NCBI RefSeq assembly: GCF_005876855.1 | Contig: NZ_QLAE01000039.1 | Span: 1 to 47,289, forward strand | Source: Stutzerimonas nosocomialis | GTDB taxonomy: Bacteria > Pseudomonadota > Gammaproteobacteria > Pseudomonadales > Pseudomonadaceae | Length of the DNA: 47,289 nt | Reading direction: 5' to 3' | Shown: positions 20,066-30,434 of the stretch, piece by piece | Layout: every line of letters starts with the position of its first letter | Position numbering within the stretch: the first letter of the stretch is position 1 | Program-made: the position numbers and the translations under genes | The notes under the pieces: generated by a model | Told to the model about the DNA's origin: nothing | Databases searched by the model: none | The model's input: only the letters and a program-made list of their open reading frames with translations

Positions 20066-20974
20066 ATGAAAGCCCCCCGCGTGACCCTCGACCAGTGGCG
20101 CACCCTGCAGGCGGTCATCGACCACGGCGGTTTCGCCCAGGCGGCCGAGGTGCTGCACCGCTCGCAGTCGTCGGTGAGCTACACCGTGGCGCGCATGCAG
20201 GAGCAGCTCGGCGTGCCACTGTTGCGCATCGACGGGCGCAAGGCGGTGCTCACCGACGCCGGCGCGGTACTGCTGCGCCGCTCGCGCCAGTTGCTCACCC
20301 AGGCCGGCCAGCTGGAAGAGCTGGCCCATCACATGGAACAGGGGTGGGAAGCCGAAGTGCGCCTGGTGGTGGACGCCGCCTACCCCAACCAGAAACTGAT
20401 CCGCGCCCTGACCGCCTTCATCCCGAAAAGCCGCGGCTGCCGGGTCCTGCTGCGCGAAGAAGTGCTGTCCGGCGCCGAGGAGGTGCTCAAGGAGGGCCAT
20501 GCGGACCTGGCCGTCAGCGCACTGGACATCACCGGCTACCTCGGCAGCGAACTGAGCACGGTCGAATTCGTCGCCGTGGCCCAGGCCCAGCACCCGCTGC
20601 ACCAGTTGCAGCGCAAGCTCAGCGTGCAGGACCTGCAAACCCAGATGCAGATCGTGGTGCGCGATTCGGGCCATCGCCAGCCACGCGACAGCGGCTGGCT
20701 GGGCGCCGAGCAGCGCTGGACGGTCGGCAGCCTGGCCACCTCGGTGGCCTTCGTCCGCAACGGCCTGGGCTTCGCCTGGCTGCCACGGCACATGATCGAA
20801 CGCGAACTGGCCGAAGGCGTGCTCAAGCCGCTGCCGCTGGTGCAGGGCGGCGTGCGCCGGCCCTTGTTCTACCTCTACACCAACAAGGACAAGACCCTCG
20901 GTCCGGCCACGCAGATTCTCATCGAACTGATCAAGACGTACGATGCCGAACCGCTCGCGGCCTTCGCGGGTTGA
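20066..20974 (+). CDS. LysR-family transcriptional regulator
   Basis: LTTR of 302 residues. The N-terminal helix-turn-helix ([29 protein letters not shown]) is followed by the linker helix and a periplasmic-binding-like effector domain from about residue 95. AAGGA at 20053-20057 supports ATG 20066. The effector is unknown. The flanking genes (a small periplasmic protein divergent, a cyclophilin downstream by 29 bases) give no clear target. LTTRs often act on the divergent gene, here the 106-residue protein, but this is only a guess. Confidence 0.87.
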   Translation: MKAPRVTLDQWRTLQAVIDHGGFAQAAEVLHRSQSSVSYTVARMQEQLGVPLLRIDGRKAVLTDAGAVLLRRSRQLLTQAGQLEELAHHMEQGWEAEVRLVVDAAYPNQKLIRALTAFIPKSRGCRVLLREEVLSGAEEVLKEGHADLAVSALDITGYLGSELSTVEFVAVAQAQHPLHQLQRKLSVQDLQTQMQIVVRDSGHRQPRDSGWLGAEQRWTVGSLATSVAFVRNGLGFAWLPRHMIERELAEGVLKPLPLVQGGVRRPLFYLYTNKDKTLGPATQILIELIKTYDAEPLAAFAG

Positions 20975-21003
20975 TCGACGTACCAACGCAGGGAAATTCA
21001 TCC

Positions 21004-21558
21004 ATGTTCAAACGATTGCTACTTGCTGCCTCCACCCTTCTGCTGACCGGCCAGCTGCTGGCCGCCGACAAGCCTCAGGTGCTGCTCAACACCAGCCTCG
21101 GCGAAATCGAGATCGAACTCGAGGCGGACAAGGCGCCGGTCAGCGTGCAGAACTTCCTCGCCTATGTGGACAGCGGGTTCTACGACAACACCATCTTCCA
21201 CCGGGTGATCTCCGGCTTCATGATCCAGGGCGGCGGCTTCACCGAAGACATGCGCCAGAAGGACACCCAGGCCGCGATCAAGAACGAGGCCGACAACGGC
21301 CTGCACAACGTGCGCGGCACCCTGGCGATGGCGCGCACCCAGGCGAAGGATTCGGCCACCAGCCAGTTCTTCATCAACCATCGCGACAATGCCTTCCTCG
21401 ACCACGGCTCGCGCGATTTCGGCTATGCCGTGTTCGGCAAGGTGGTACGCGGCATGGACGTCGTCGACCAGATCGCCCAGGTGCCCACCGGGCGCAAGGG
21501 CATGATGCAGGACGTACCGCGCGAGCCGGTCAGGATCATCTCCGCCAAACGCCTGTAG
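21004..21558 (+). CDS. ppiA: Periplasmic peptidyl-prolyl cis-trans isomerase (cyclophilin, PpiA type)
   Basis: Cyclophilin that speeds proline isomerisation in exported proteins. The 184 residues open with a signal peptide ending LLA/ADKPQ near residue 21. The catalytic core is intact: [13 protein letters not shown] with the active-site Arg, then [10 protein letters not shown] and the [12 protein letters not shown] segment. Start ATG 21004 is preceded by AGGGA. It lies 29 bases after the LysR gene and is followed by a GC-rich hairpin that probably ends the transcript. Confidence 0.9.
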   Translation: MFKRLLLAASTLLLTGQLLAADKPQVLLNTSLGEIEIELEADKAPVSVQNFLAYVDSGFYDNTIFHRVISGFMIQGGGFTEDMRQKDTQAAIKNEADNGLHNVRGTLAMARTQAKDSATSQFFINHRDNAFLDHGSRDFGYAVFGKVVRGMDVVDQIAQVPTGRKGMMQDVPREPVRIISAKRL

Positions 21559-21566
21559 TTTCCGCG

Positions 21567-21587
21567 GGGCGGGCCCTGCGCCCGCCC
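21567..21587 (+). terminator. Terminator-like hairpin after ppiA
   Basis: GGGCGGGC (21567-21574) pairs perfectly with GCCCGCCC (21580-21587) around CCTGC and is followed by TTCTCC. It begins eight bases after the ppiA stop and lies before the ABC exporter gene. Confidence 0.5.
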
Positions 21588-21605
21588 TTCTCCAGCGAGG
21601 CCTGA

Positions 21606-23438
<1,833 letters not shown>

Positions 23439-23447
23439 GGGCCTCCG

Positions 23448-23500
23448 CTTGGGAGCGGTCCTGAGCGCGAACGGCGCCGCACCCTATAGCGGTCGAGACT
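23448..23500. repeat. REP-like remnant after the ABC gene
   Basis: TTGGGAGCGGTCCTGAGCGCGAACGG at about 23449 resembles the REP element found at 46937. It sits between convergent genes. Degenerate single copy. Confidence 0.45.
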
Positions 23501-23552
23501 CGGCGCCTTCGGCCGCTTCCACGACGAACCGGCGCCTGAGCCCCCCACCGCG

Positions 23553-24683
23553 CTACGAATCGCCCTGGCGATACGGCAAGGCCTGGCGGGCGGCTTCGGC
23601 GTAGCGCAGCACCCCTGCGCGCTCCTGTTCGAGAAAGTCGGCGACCGCGGCGCGCAGTCCCGGGTGCCGCAGGTAGTGCCAGGAGCGGGTGATCACCGGC
23701 TCGAATCCGCGGATCAGCTTGTGCTCGCCCTGAGCGCCCGCGTCGAAGCGCTGCAGGCCCATGGCGATGGCCTGGTCGATGCCCTGGTAGAAGCAGGTCT
23801 CGAAGTGCAGCCGGTCGAATTCCGCCAGGCATCCCCAGTAGCGCCCATAGAGGCTGTGTCCGTCGGTCAGGCAGAACGCCATGGCCACCGGCCGGCCGCT
23901 CTGCACCGCCAGCACCACGCGAATGGCCTCGGGCATCCGTTCGGCCAGCAGGCTGAAGAATGCCCGCGTCAGGTACGGGGCCTGGCCACGAACCTCGTAG
24001 GTGTTGGCGTAGCAGGCATAGACGAAATCCCATTCACGCTCGCTGAGCTGGTGCCCCTCGCGCCAGTCGAAACCGATCCCCTGCCCCGCCACCTGCTCGC
24101 GCTCCTTGCGCAGTTGCTTGCGCTTGCGCGAGGCGAGCGCATCGAGAAAGTCCTGGAAGTCGCGGTAACCGCGGTTGTGCCAGTGGAACTGGCAGCCGAT
24201 GCGTTCGAGCCAGCCCGAGCGAGCGCCCATCCGCTCGTCACAGGCAGGGCTGGTGAAATTGATGTGCAGACTCGACAACCCCTCCTGCTCCAGGCCCGAC
24301 TGTAGCGCGTCGAGCAAGGACGCAGCGGCCTGCGGGTCACCGAGCAGGCGCGGCCCGCAGACGGGCGAGAAGGGAATGGCAGCCAGCAGCTTGGGGTAAT
24401 AGGCGATGCCAGCGCGACGGCAGGCATCGGCCCAGCCGTGATCGAATACGAATTCGCCGTAGGAGTGTCGCTTCAGGTAGGCCGGGATGGCGGCAAGCAG
24501 ATCGCCACGCTCATCCAGCCACAAACGGTGCGCTGGCTGCCAGCCACTGTGGCCGCCCACGCAGCCAGCGTCTTCCAGCGCGCTGAGGAAAGCATGGCGC
24601 AGAAATGGCTGCGCCACGGGCAATAGCGCATCCCAGCGAGCCGCCGGTACAAGATGCAGGGAATCGGCGAGAAGCACGGTCAC
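23553..24683 (-). CDS. GNAT-fold protein of the COG3146/DUF482 family
   Basis: Protein of 376 residues of the family often called putative peptidoglycan-related N-acyltransferase (FemAB/GNAT superfamily). Recognisable parts are FLRHAFLSALEDAGCVG near the start, the central SPVCGPRLL and SLHINFTSP segments, FQDFLDALASRKRKQLRKERE, and the C-terminal DFLEQERAGVLRYAE. The start is GTG 24683, with GGAG at 24691-24694 seven bases upstream. The biochemical role is not established as far as I know. It is convergent with the ABC gene and divergent from the porin. Confidence 0.8.
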   Translation of the reverse strand: MTVLLADSLHLVPAARWDALLPVAQPFLRHAFLSALEDAGCVGGHSGWQPAHRLWLDERGDLLAAIPAYLKRHSYGEFVFDHGWADACRRAGIAYYPKLLAAIPFSPVCGPRLLGDPQAAASLLDALQSGLEQEGLSSLHINFTSPACDERMGARSGWLERIGCQFHWHNRGYRDFQDFLDALASRKRKQLRKEREQVAGQGIGFDWREGHQLSEREWDFVYACYANTYEVRGQAPYLTRAFFSLLAERMPEAIRVVLAVQSGRPVAMAFCLTDGHSLYGRYWGCLAEFDRLHFETCFYQGIDQAIAMGLQRFDAGAQGEHKLIRGFEPVITRSWHYLRHPGLRAAVADFLEQERAGVLRYAEAARQALPYRQGDS

Positions 24684-25067
24684 GACAAAACTCCGGCACG
24701 AGAATTCTTTTCAAAAAGGAACGGTTCTTTTTCCGTTTTACACCTGTTGATGGAAGCAGATCCTGCCCAAATAACTGTAAACCATGACGCAGTCGAAGTT
24801 TCTCTAATTCAACTTGCCTTCATTCTCCAAAACTTAACATTTCATCGATAAGGTCGCGCGGCCTCTTTACGCCTTTATTATTTACAACCCCCTCCGAGCG
24901 CGCCCTTAACTCGTCCTAAATACTTGTTTTTGAAAAAGTTCCTATAACTCTAAAATGTCATATGGCAGAAAGCCTTCTGTCATATCGCATTTCCATAATC
25001 GCCTCCGTTCACACAACGACGTCATGGCATTCGCAGGGCGGCGTTTCATAAACGAAGGAGTTTTTCG
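24684..25067 (+). promoter_or_regulatory. AT-rich control region of the porin gene
   Basis: About 380 bases without a gene, clearly richer in A/T than the surroundings, as expected for a strong outer-membrane-protein promoter. TTGAAA (24930-24935), TATAAC (24943-24948) and TAAAAT (24951-24956) are promoter-like, but no pair has ideal spacing. A near-perfect inverted repeat follows at 24960-24985. The ribosome site AAGGAG lies at about 25055-25060 ahead of ATG 25068. No open frame with coding character was found. Confidence 0.6.
24956..24985 (+). promoter_or_regulatory. Inverted repeat in the porin leader or operator
   Basis: ATATGGCAGAA (24960-24970) pairs with TTCTGTCATAT (24975-24985) around AGCC, with one G-T pair in 11. 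TGTCATAT also occurs twice as a direct repeat 22 bases apart (24956-24963 and 24978-24985). It could be an operator or a stem in the untranslated leader that stabilises the porin message. Confidence 0.5.
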
Positions 25068-26168
25068 ATGAAGAAGAAGTTGATTGCGATTGCTGTTGGC
25101 TCTGCGCTGTCGATCCCGGCTGTAGCACTGGCCGATGTAAGTATCTATGGCCGTGCACACGTATCGGTGGACTACCTCGATGATGGCGCCGACTACTCTG
25201 AAACCAACCTGTCGAGCAACTCCTCGCGCCTGGGCTTCAAAGGCAACCATGACATCAACCCTGATCTGAAAGCCTTCTTCCAGATCGAACAGCAGATCAA
25301 CTTCACCACCGGCGCCTCGAGCGGCGGTACCGACTTCGCCACCCGTGACACCTTCGTCGGCCTGGGCGGCAACTTCGGCGCCGTGCAGATCGGCCGCTTC
25401 GACAGCCCGTTCAAGGTAGCCCGTGGCCCGTTCAACCTGTTCGGTGATCAGGTCGGCGACATGAACAACCTGGCCCGCGTCACCAACGGCCGCCTCGACG
25501 AGCGTTATGACAACACCATCCAGTACACCACGCCGACCTTCAACGGCTTCAACGCCCGGGTGGCCTACTCGATGTACAAGGGCCAGTCGCTCAACATCAC
25601 CGACACCACCAGCAACAACGAAGACAGCGATGCCTTCAGCGCGTCGCTGAACTATATCGGTGGCCCGCTGGAAGCCACCCTGGCCTATGAGCAGGTAGAA
25701 GAAGACACCCTGCGTGGCGAGGCCGATTCCATTCGCGCCGCTGCCGCCTACAAGCTCACCGATGCCTTCAAGCTGGTCGGCTTCTACCAGACTACCGACT
25801 ACACCGGCTACAGCGATACCACCAGTGCCGCTCGCGACTCCGGCACCTTCAACGTCTACGGCCTGGGCGGCGAACTGGCGATTGCCAAGAACACCGCACT
25901 GAAAGCCACCTGGATGACTCACGACAGCGACGCCAAGAGCGCCGATGCCGACATGTGGGTCATCGGTGTCGAGCACAAGCTGGACAAGGCCGTGCGCGTC
26001 TACGCCAACTACGCCGTAGTCGACAACGACGACAACGTTGCCTACTCCCCGTGGATGCAGTCCCGTACCGCCACCCCGAGCAACCAGTCGATCGATGCCA
26101 ACGGCGTGAACCATGCGCTGGGTGAGAAAGCGGCTGGCTTCACCGTAGGTCTGCGCTACGACTTCTGA
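25068..26168 (+). CDS. Outer-membrane general porin (Gram-negative porin family)
   Basis: Trimeric 16-strand beta-barrel porin, 366 residues. The signal peptide (MKKKLIAIAVGSALSIPAVALA/DVSIYG) is cut near residue 22. The barrel shows alternating strands, SSRLGFKGNHDI, FVGLGGNFGAVQIGRFDSP and the terminal strand GFTVGLRYDF with C-terminal Phe, the BAM recognition signal. The family is Porin_4/OmpC-like rather than the OprD or OprF types. Codons are uniform and the gene has its own AT-rich promoter and strong terminator, consistent with high expression. Substrate specificity cannot be read. Confidence 0.92.
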   Translation: MKKKLIAIAVGSALSIPAVALADVSIYGRAHVSVDYLDDGADYSETNLSSNSSRLGFKGNHDINPDLKAFFQIEQQINFTTGASSGGTDFATRDTFVGLGGNFGAVQIGRFDSPFKVARGPFNLFGDQVGDMNNLARVTNGRLDERYDNTIQYTTPTFNGFNARVAYSMYKGQSLNITDTTSNNEDSDAFSASLNYIGGPLEATLAYEQVEEDTLRGEADSIRAAAAYKLTDAFKLVGFYQTTDYTGYSDTTSAARDSGTFNVYGLGGELAIAKNTALKATWMTHDSDAKSADADMWVIGVEHKLDKAVRVYANYAVVDNDDNVAYSPWMQSRTATPSNQSIDANGVNHALGEKAAGFTVGLRYDF

Positions 26169-26190
26169 TCCGTCAAGGATCGGATGTAAA

Positions 26191-26228
26191 ACAAACCGGG
26201 CTGCTCCCCAAGGGACAGCCCGGTTTGT
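26191..26228 (+). terminator. Rho-independent terminator of the porin gene
   Basis: A perfect 13-bp stem (ACAAACCGGGCTG at 26191-26203, CAGCCCGGTTTGT at 26216-26228) with a 12-base loop lies 22 bases after the stop and is followed by CATTTAAT. It is the clearest terminator in the window. Confidence 0.85.
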
Positions 26229-26325
26229 CATTTAATCGACACCTACCCGTCTTATTCTTGTTTCCGGACTGTAACCGACCCAAACCGCCGAACTTCGGCG
26301 GGGCCCTTCGCACCTAGGAGTTTTC

Positions 26326-27021
26326 ATGCGCCGCTTGTTCGTTATCGCCATGGCCGGCCTGCTGGCCGCCTGCGCCCAGCAACCCAAAGTCCAACTGTAT
26401 TCCGGCGCGCCGCAGCCGCAGAGCGAAGTGCTGACGCTAGTGGTTCCGAGCGAGTTGGAAATTCGCACGATCAATGGCCAGCCCTACTCCACCGCCAACG
26501 CCTCGTTCGGCCTGGACGACAAGCAACTGCTCCTGCAGCCGGGCGCCTATCAGGTTCAAGCCTTCTACAAGAACGGGTTCGACGTCGCGGGCGGCATGAG
26601 CCATGAAGTGGTTCGCGGCCGCACCGCCATCTTCAACATCGACGGCAAGGCCGGCGAGCTGTGGCGCCTGGAATTCGACCGCCCGGCCAACCTGGCCGAA
26701 GCAAAGAAGTTCGAGGATGAATTTCCCGCCTGGGCCGTGAACACCCGCACCGGCGAACGGAAGCAAGCGCAGGCCGGCAACCGTAACGTCTCGGCCTTCA
26801 GCGTCATGATGGGCTCCAGTGAAGTCGCTCCCCAGGCCGCCAGCGTTGCGCCACTGGGTACGGCGCCTGCTGCCGCGACCCCGCCGGTAGCGCTGAATCC
26901 GGCACCGGCCCAGACCGCTGCGCTGCCGCACAGCGATGCCACCCTGACCACCCTGCAACAAATGTGGAATCTGCTGACCCCGGAAAGTCGCAAGGCCTTC
27001 CTGAACTGGGCTCAACAGTAA
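26326..27021 (+). CDS. DUF2057 (YccT-like) lipoprotein
   Basis: Predicted lipoprotein of 231 residues. The signal peptide MRRLFVIAMAGLLAAC has a lipobox (LAAC, Cys16). The middle part, LTLVVPSELEIRTINGQPY to LQPGAYQVQAFYKN, matches the DUF2057/YccT beta domain. An alanine/proline-rich linker (about 165-205) leads to a short C-terminal helical piece (LQQMWNLLTPESRKAFLNWAQQ) that is also found at the end of some envelope proteins. AGGAG precedes the ATG closely. Function unknown. Confidence 0.8.
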   Translation: MRRLFVIAMAGLLAACAQQPKVQLYSGAPQPQSEVLTLVVPSELEIRTINGQPYSTANASFGLDDKQLLLQPGAYQVQAFYKNGFDVAGGMSHEVVRGRTAIFNIDGKAGELWRLEFDRPANLAEAKKFEDEFPAWAVNTRTGERKQAQAGNRNVSAFSVMMGSSEVAPQAASVAPLGTAPAAATPPVALNPAPAQTAALPHSDATLTTLQQMWNLLTPESRKAFLNWAQQ

Positions 27022-27031
27022 GCACCCAACA

Positions 27032-27056
27032 GGGCTGCTGCCGCGCGTAGCAGCCC
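27032..27056. terminator. Hairpin between convergent genes
   Basis: GGGCTGCT (27032-27039) pairs perfectly with AGCAGCCC (27049-27056) around a 9-base loop, ten bases after the DUF2057 stop. No T-run follows. It may serve the rightward gene. Confidence 0.45.
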
Positions 27057-27196
27057 GCTCTCAAAGCGAAACACGGTCAGTCCAGGGTCTCTCTGGCAAG
27101 ACCGTTACCCGTCGAAAGCCTCAACACACTGCGCGCTCAGGATCATATCGCCGCTCAGCACCGATCCGGCAATCGCCACGAGCGCCGCCTGGGCAC

Positions 27197-28318
27197 TCAG
27201 CGCTTGCGCAGGATCACGCTGCCGATCGAGTAACCGGCGCCGAACGAACTCAGCACGCCGAGGCTGCCGGCCGGCAGGTCGTCCTGGTGCTTGTGGAAGG
27301 CGATCACCGAGCCGGCCGAGCTGGTGTTGGCGTAGCTGTCGAGAATGACCGGCGCCTCGTCGGGCTCGGCATCGCGACCGAGCAGCTTGCGGGCGATCAG
27401 CAGGTTCATGTTGAGGTTGGCCTGGTGCAGCCAGAAGCGCTTGACCTGGCTGGCATCCAGGCCGTTTTCCTGCAGGTGCTGGCCAATGAGGTCGGCGACC
27501 ATCGGACAGACTTCCTTGAACACCTTGCGCCCTTCCTGGACGAACAGCTTGTCCGGGTTGGTCATGTATTCCTCGGCGGTGCGGTTGAGGAAGCCGAAGT
27601 TGTTGCGGATGTTGTTGGAGAACTCGGTGAGCAGCTTGGTGCTGACCACTTCCCACTGGTAGGGCGAGGTGGCGAGGTCGGCGCGCTCGATCACCACGGC
27701 GGTGCAGGCGTCGCCGAAGATGAAGTGGCTGTCGCGGTCACGGAAGTTCATGTGACCGGTGCAGATTTCCGGGTTGACCATCAGGATAGCCCGCGCCTGC
27801 CCCAGCTGGACCGCGTTGACCGCGTTCTGGATGCCGAAGGTGGCCGACGAGCAGGCCACGTTCATGTCGAAGCCGAAGCCGGAGATACCGAGCGCCGCCT
27901 GCACTTCGATCGCCACCGCGGGATAGGCGCGCTGCAGGTTGGAGCAGGCGACGATGACGCCGTCGATGTCGGCGGCCGTCTTGCCGGCACGCGCCAGCGC
28001 TTGCTCGGCGGCCTTGACCGACATCTCGCACAGGATCGACCACTGATCGTTGGTGCGTTCGGGGATGCGCGGCACCATGCGCTGCGGGTCGAGGATGCCG
28101 TCCTTGTCGGTCACGTAGCGGCTCTTGATGCCCGAGGCCTTCTCGATGAAGGCGACGCTGGATTCGGCCAGCGGCTGGATTTCACCGGCCTCGATGGCGG
28201 CGGCGTGTTCGCTGTTGAAGCGGTGCACGTAGGTATTGAACGACTCGACCAGCTCTTCGTTGCTGATGCTGTGAGGGGGGGTATAGAGCCCGGTGCCACT
28301 GATGACGACGTTGAACAC
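27197..28318 (-). CDS. 3-oxoacyl-ACP synthase III-type enzyme (PA3286-like)
   Basis: Thiolase-fold condensing enzyme of 373 residues. The FabH-type triad is complete: Cys156 (NVACSSATF), His298 (WLHQANLNM) and Asn331 (SYANTSS). The protein is longer than typical FabH (about 317) and, from memory, closest to P. aeruginosa PA3286, reported to divert octanoyl-CoA from beta-oxidation into fatty-acid synthesis. That activity is inferred here. The start is GTG 28318 (MFNVVISGTGLYTPP), with AGGAA upstream. The Lgt/TlpA gene lies 157 bases upstream on the same strand, probably as a separate unit. Confidence 0.88.
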   Translation of the reverse strand: MFNVVISGTGLYTPPHSISNEELVESFNTYVHRFNSEHAAAIEAGEIQPLAESSVAFIEKASGIKSRYVTDKDGILDPQRMVPRIPERTNDQWSILCEMSVKAAEQALARAGKTAADIDGVIVACSNLQRAYPAVAIEVQAALGISGFGFDMNVACSSATFGIQNAVNAVQLGQARAILMVNPEICTGHMNFRDRDSHFIFGDACTAVVIERADLATSPYQWEVVSTKLLTEFSNNIRNNFGFLNRTAEEYMTNPDKLFVQEGRKVFKEVCPMVADLIGQHLQENGLDASQVKRFWLHQANLNMNLLIARKLLGRDAEPDEAPVILDSYANTSSAGSVIAFHKHQDDLPAGSLGVLSSFGAGYSIGSVILRKR

Positions 28319-28475
28319 AGTCGTTCCTCTTCGATAAGGCGGATCGTTGTCGGCACCCGGAAACGCAACGACCGGCGGGTGGCCGGTCCGGGTCGTTTTC
28401 CTGTACCTCGTTGATGGCGGCTATTGTGCACCAAAACGTAACAATTTCCCCAGTGCTCGCGCTCAATGGTGTCAA

Positions 28476-29294
28476 TCAGTTCCGTCTTTCAACGCCCTGC
28501 AACCGTTCCAGCGCGCGGGAGAGGCTGGCCTCGGACAGCTCGCCCAGATGGCTGCCGCGCTGGCGACCCTCGGCATCGTAGAACAGCGTGGTCGGCAAGG
28601 CCCGGGACCCGACCCTCCGCCCCAGCTCCCCGGCGGGGTCGAGCAGCAGGTTGTCCAGCGCCAGGCCCTGGTCGGCGAGATAGCCCTGGGTCACGGCGGG
28701 CCCCTCGCCCTGGTTGACGAACAGGAAGGTCACCTGCGGCAGGCGCTGCTGCGCCTCGGCGAACACCGGCATTTCCCGCCGGCAGGGCGGACACCAGGTG
28801 GCCCAGAGGTTGATCACCAGCGGCTGGCCGATGAAGCGTTCGAGTTCGACCGCCTCGCCACTGGCGGTATGAAGGGTCAGCGACGGCAGGCGCGTCTGCT
28901 GCTCGAAGCTCTGCCAGGCGAAGGAGGCGATCATCCAGGCGCCGACGCCGACCGCCAGCGCGACGCCCGCCGGCTTGCGCAGCGGCCGGTCCCGCCACAG
29001 CCGCCAGCCGGCATAGAGCGCTGCCGCGACGAGGCCTGGCCAGGCGATGAAGCCCCCGTCGCGGATGTCCAGTACCCGCCAGGGTTGCTCTGCGAAATGC
29101 CCGGCGTACCGCGCGACGAACGCGAGCCGCGCCACCAGCAACGCCAGCAGCAACAGGCGAAACAGCAGCGCTTCGGGATTGATCCCCTGCCCGCGACCGA
29201 GCCACCAGCCGACCAGCACCGCCAGTGCCAGGCTGCCGAGCAGGATCAGGTGGGCCAGGGAAAACGTCAGGGGTCCGAGAGAGAGCGTCAGCAT
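28476..29294 (-). CDS. Membrane-anchored TlpA-type thioredoxin with Lgt-like membrane domain
   Basis: Inner-membrane protein of 272 residues with two parts. Residues 1-125 hold about four membrane helices and a loop (RLAFVARYAGHFAEQPW, DIRDGGFIAWPGLVAA) that resembles the core of prolipoprotein diacylglyceryl transferase (Lgt). Residues 135-272 are a TlpA/ResA/DsbE thioredoxin domain with WCPPC (Cys168, Cys171) and cis-Pro (RALPTT), expected in the periplasm as a thiol reductase. The Lgt part is too short and lacks the full Lgt active site, so it likely serves as an anchor or electron-passing helix set. No strong ribosome site precedes ATG 29294. Confidence 0.82.
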   Translation of the reverse strand: MLTLSLGPLTFSLAHLILLGSLALAVLVGWWLGRGQGINPEALLFRLLLLALLVARLAFVARYAGHFAEQPWRVLDIRDGGFIAWPGLVAAALYAGWRLWRDRPLRKPAGVALAVGVGAWMIASFAWQSFEQQTRLPSLTLHTASGEAVELERFIGQPLVINLWATWCPPCRREMPVFAEAQQRLPQVTFLFVNQGEGPAVTQGYLADQGLALDNLLLDPAGELGRRVGSRALPTTLFYDAEGRQRGSHLGELSEASLSRALERLQGVERRN

Positions 29295-29393
29295 GGGTGA
29301 TCCGATCCGGGCGAAGCGGCCATGTTCGCACAGGTGGATCGCCGACCTGCCTGGGGTATCCTGCGCACCCCTCAGGCCCACCAGGACATCCCC

Positions 29394-29924
29394 ATGAACG
29401 CCCCGCTCGTCGAACTCATCACCCAGATAAGCTCGGGTTGCCTGAGCGACGCCCAGATCCGCCAGATCGCCGACGAAGCCGCCCAGGCCTACGCCGACCC
29501 GCAGGCCTTCCTGCAGGCCAACCCGGACATCAACTACGACGACAGCTTCCCGATCCCGCTGGGCGAGTGGGTGGTGGTCGGCAGCCTGCCAGACACCGTG
29601 CTGTTCCAGGCCGACAGCTACGAAGAGCTGTTCGCCCAGATCGTCGCCTCGTTCGGCCCGCAGGTGAACTTCGTGCTCAAGCCCAAGCAGTTGGCCAAGA
29701 CCGAGCCGCTGGTGGCGCTCAACCGCATCCAGGTGCAGCTGGGCAGCCTCTACCCGGAGAAAGGCGGGTACGTGCTGGTGGATTTCAGCGAGCCGCTGGA
29801 CGACGCGCTGCAGGCGGTGCTGGTCTACCGCAGCGACCTGGAGCGGATGATGGCGCTGGCGGTCGAGGTGGGCATCTATGCCGCGCCGTCCTACGAGGCG
29901 CTGCGCGACGCCGGCGACGAATGA
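29394..29924 (+). CDS. Conserved hypothetical protein, 176 residues
   Basis: Soluble protein starting MNAPLVELITQISSGCLSD, without signal peptide or membrane segment. It has a helical N-terminus (DAQIRQIADEAAQAYADPQAF) and a beta-rich remainder (PIPLGEWVVVGSLPDTVLFQA, NRIQVQLGSLYPEKGGYVLVDF). AGGA about ten bases upstream supports ATG 29394; an earlier frame to 29322 lacks a ribosome site. I do not recognise a named family. It is divergent from the TlpA gene, and its end lies four bases from the convergent DUF3820 gene. Confidence 0.72.
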   Translation: MNAPLVELITQISSGCLSDAQIRQIADEAAQAYADPQAFLQANPDINYDDSFPIPLGEWVVVGSLPDTVLFQADSYEELFAQIVASFGPQVNFVLKPKQLAKTEPLVALNRIQVQLGSLYPEKGGYVLVDFSEPLDDALQAVLVYRSDLERMMALAVEVGIYAAPSYEALRDAGDE

Positions 29925-29928
29925 CGCC

Positions 29929-30141
29929 TCAGCGCCGGCGCAGGGGATCGAGCAGGCCCGACAGGCCGTTGTGGTCGATCTCCTGCATCAGCTGCAGCAG
30001 CCGGCCGATGTCGCCGGGCGGGAAGCCCTCGCGGGCGAACCAGTTGAGGTAGTTGCCGGGCAGATCGGCAATGATCCGCCCCTTGTATTTGCCGTAGGGC
30101 ATCGTCTGGGTTACCAGGCGTTCGAGGTCTTCGGGTTTCAT
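29929..30141 (-). CDS. DUF3820-family protein
   Basis: Small protein of 70 residues with the DUF3820 signature: MPYGKYKGRIIADLPGNYLNWFAREGFPPGDIG, which in this family covers nearly the entire length. Related segments (GKYKG.....P..YL.W) occur in exonuclease-associated proteins, which hints at a nucleic-acid role, though none is shown here. It ends four bases from the convergent 176-residue gene. Confidence 0.82.
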   Translation of the reverse strand: MKPEDLERLVTQTMPYGKYKGRIIADLPGNYLNWFAREGFPPGDIGRLLQLMQEIDHNGLSGLLDPLRRR

Positions 30142-30187
30142 GGCACAGCGTGTCGGTCGGTGGCCGGCGATACTGCCACAGCAGCCA

Positions 30188-30352
30188 CCCTGGCTGAAGC
30201 GCCAGGGGTTAGGTCGATTCTGCGTAAGTCTTTCCCAGATCGGGGAGAAAAGACATAAGCCGCCGCGCCCGATTCTCCCGAGGCCGCTACGGCCGTGGCT
30301 TGACGGTTCGGGGCGCTCCGTTGGTTGACTCGCTCAATCACCTTCATAGAGT
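30188..30352 (+). promoter_or_regulatory. Candidate promoter and hairpin ahead of the di-heme cytochrome
   Basis: The 293-base gap between divergent genes holds a perfect 7-bp hairpin, CCCTGGC (30188-30194) with GCCAGGG (30201-30207). Further on, TTGACT (30325-30330) and TAGAGT (30347-30352), spaced 16 bases, fit a sigma70 promoter about 80 bases upstream of the cytochrome start. No open frame with coding character was seen in the gap. Confidence 0.4.
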
Positions 30353-30434
30353 AAGGCTATTTTCGCAACGCCCAGGGCTTGGCTAGGCCTGCTGGTACGG
30401 CTCGATGAGGAGCCCATCCAACAGGAGAACAACA

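Noticed and set aside
24687-24851. Small rightward frames upstream of the porin
   Set aside because: They have no ribosome site or recognisable sequence and lie in AT-rich control DNA.
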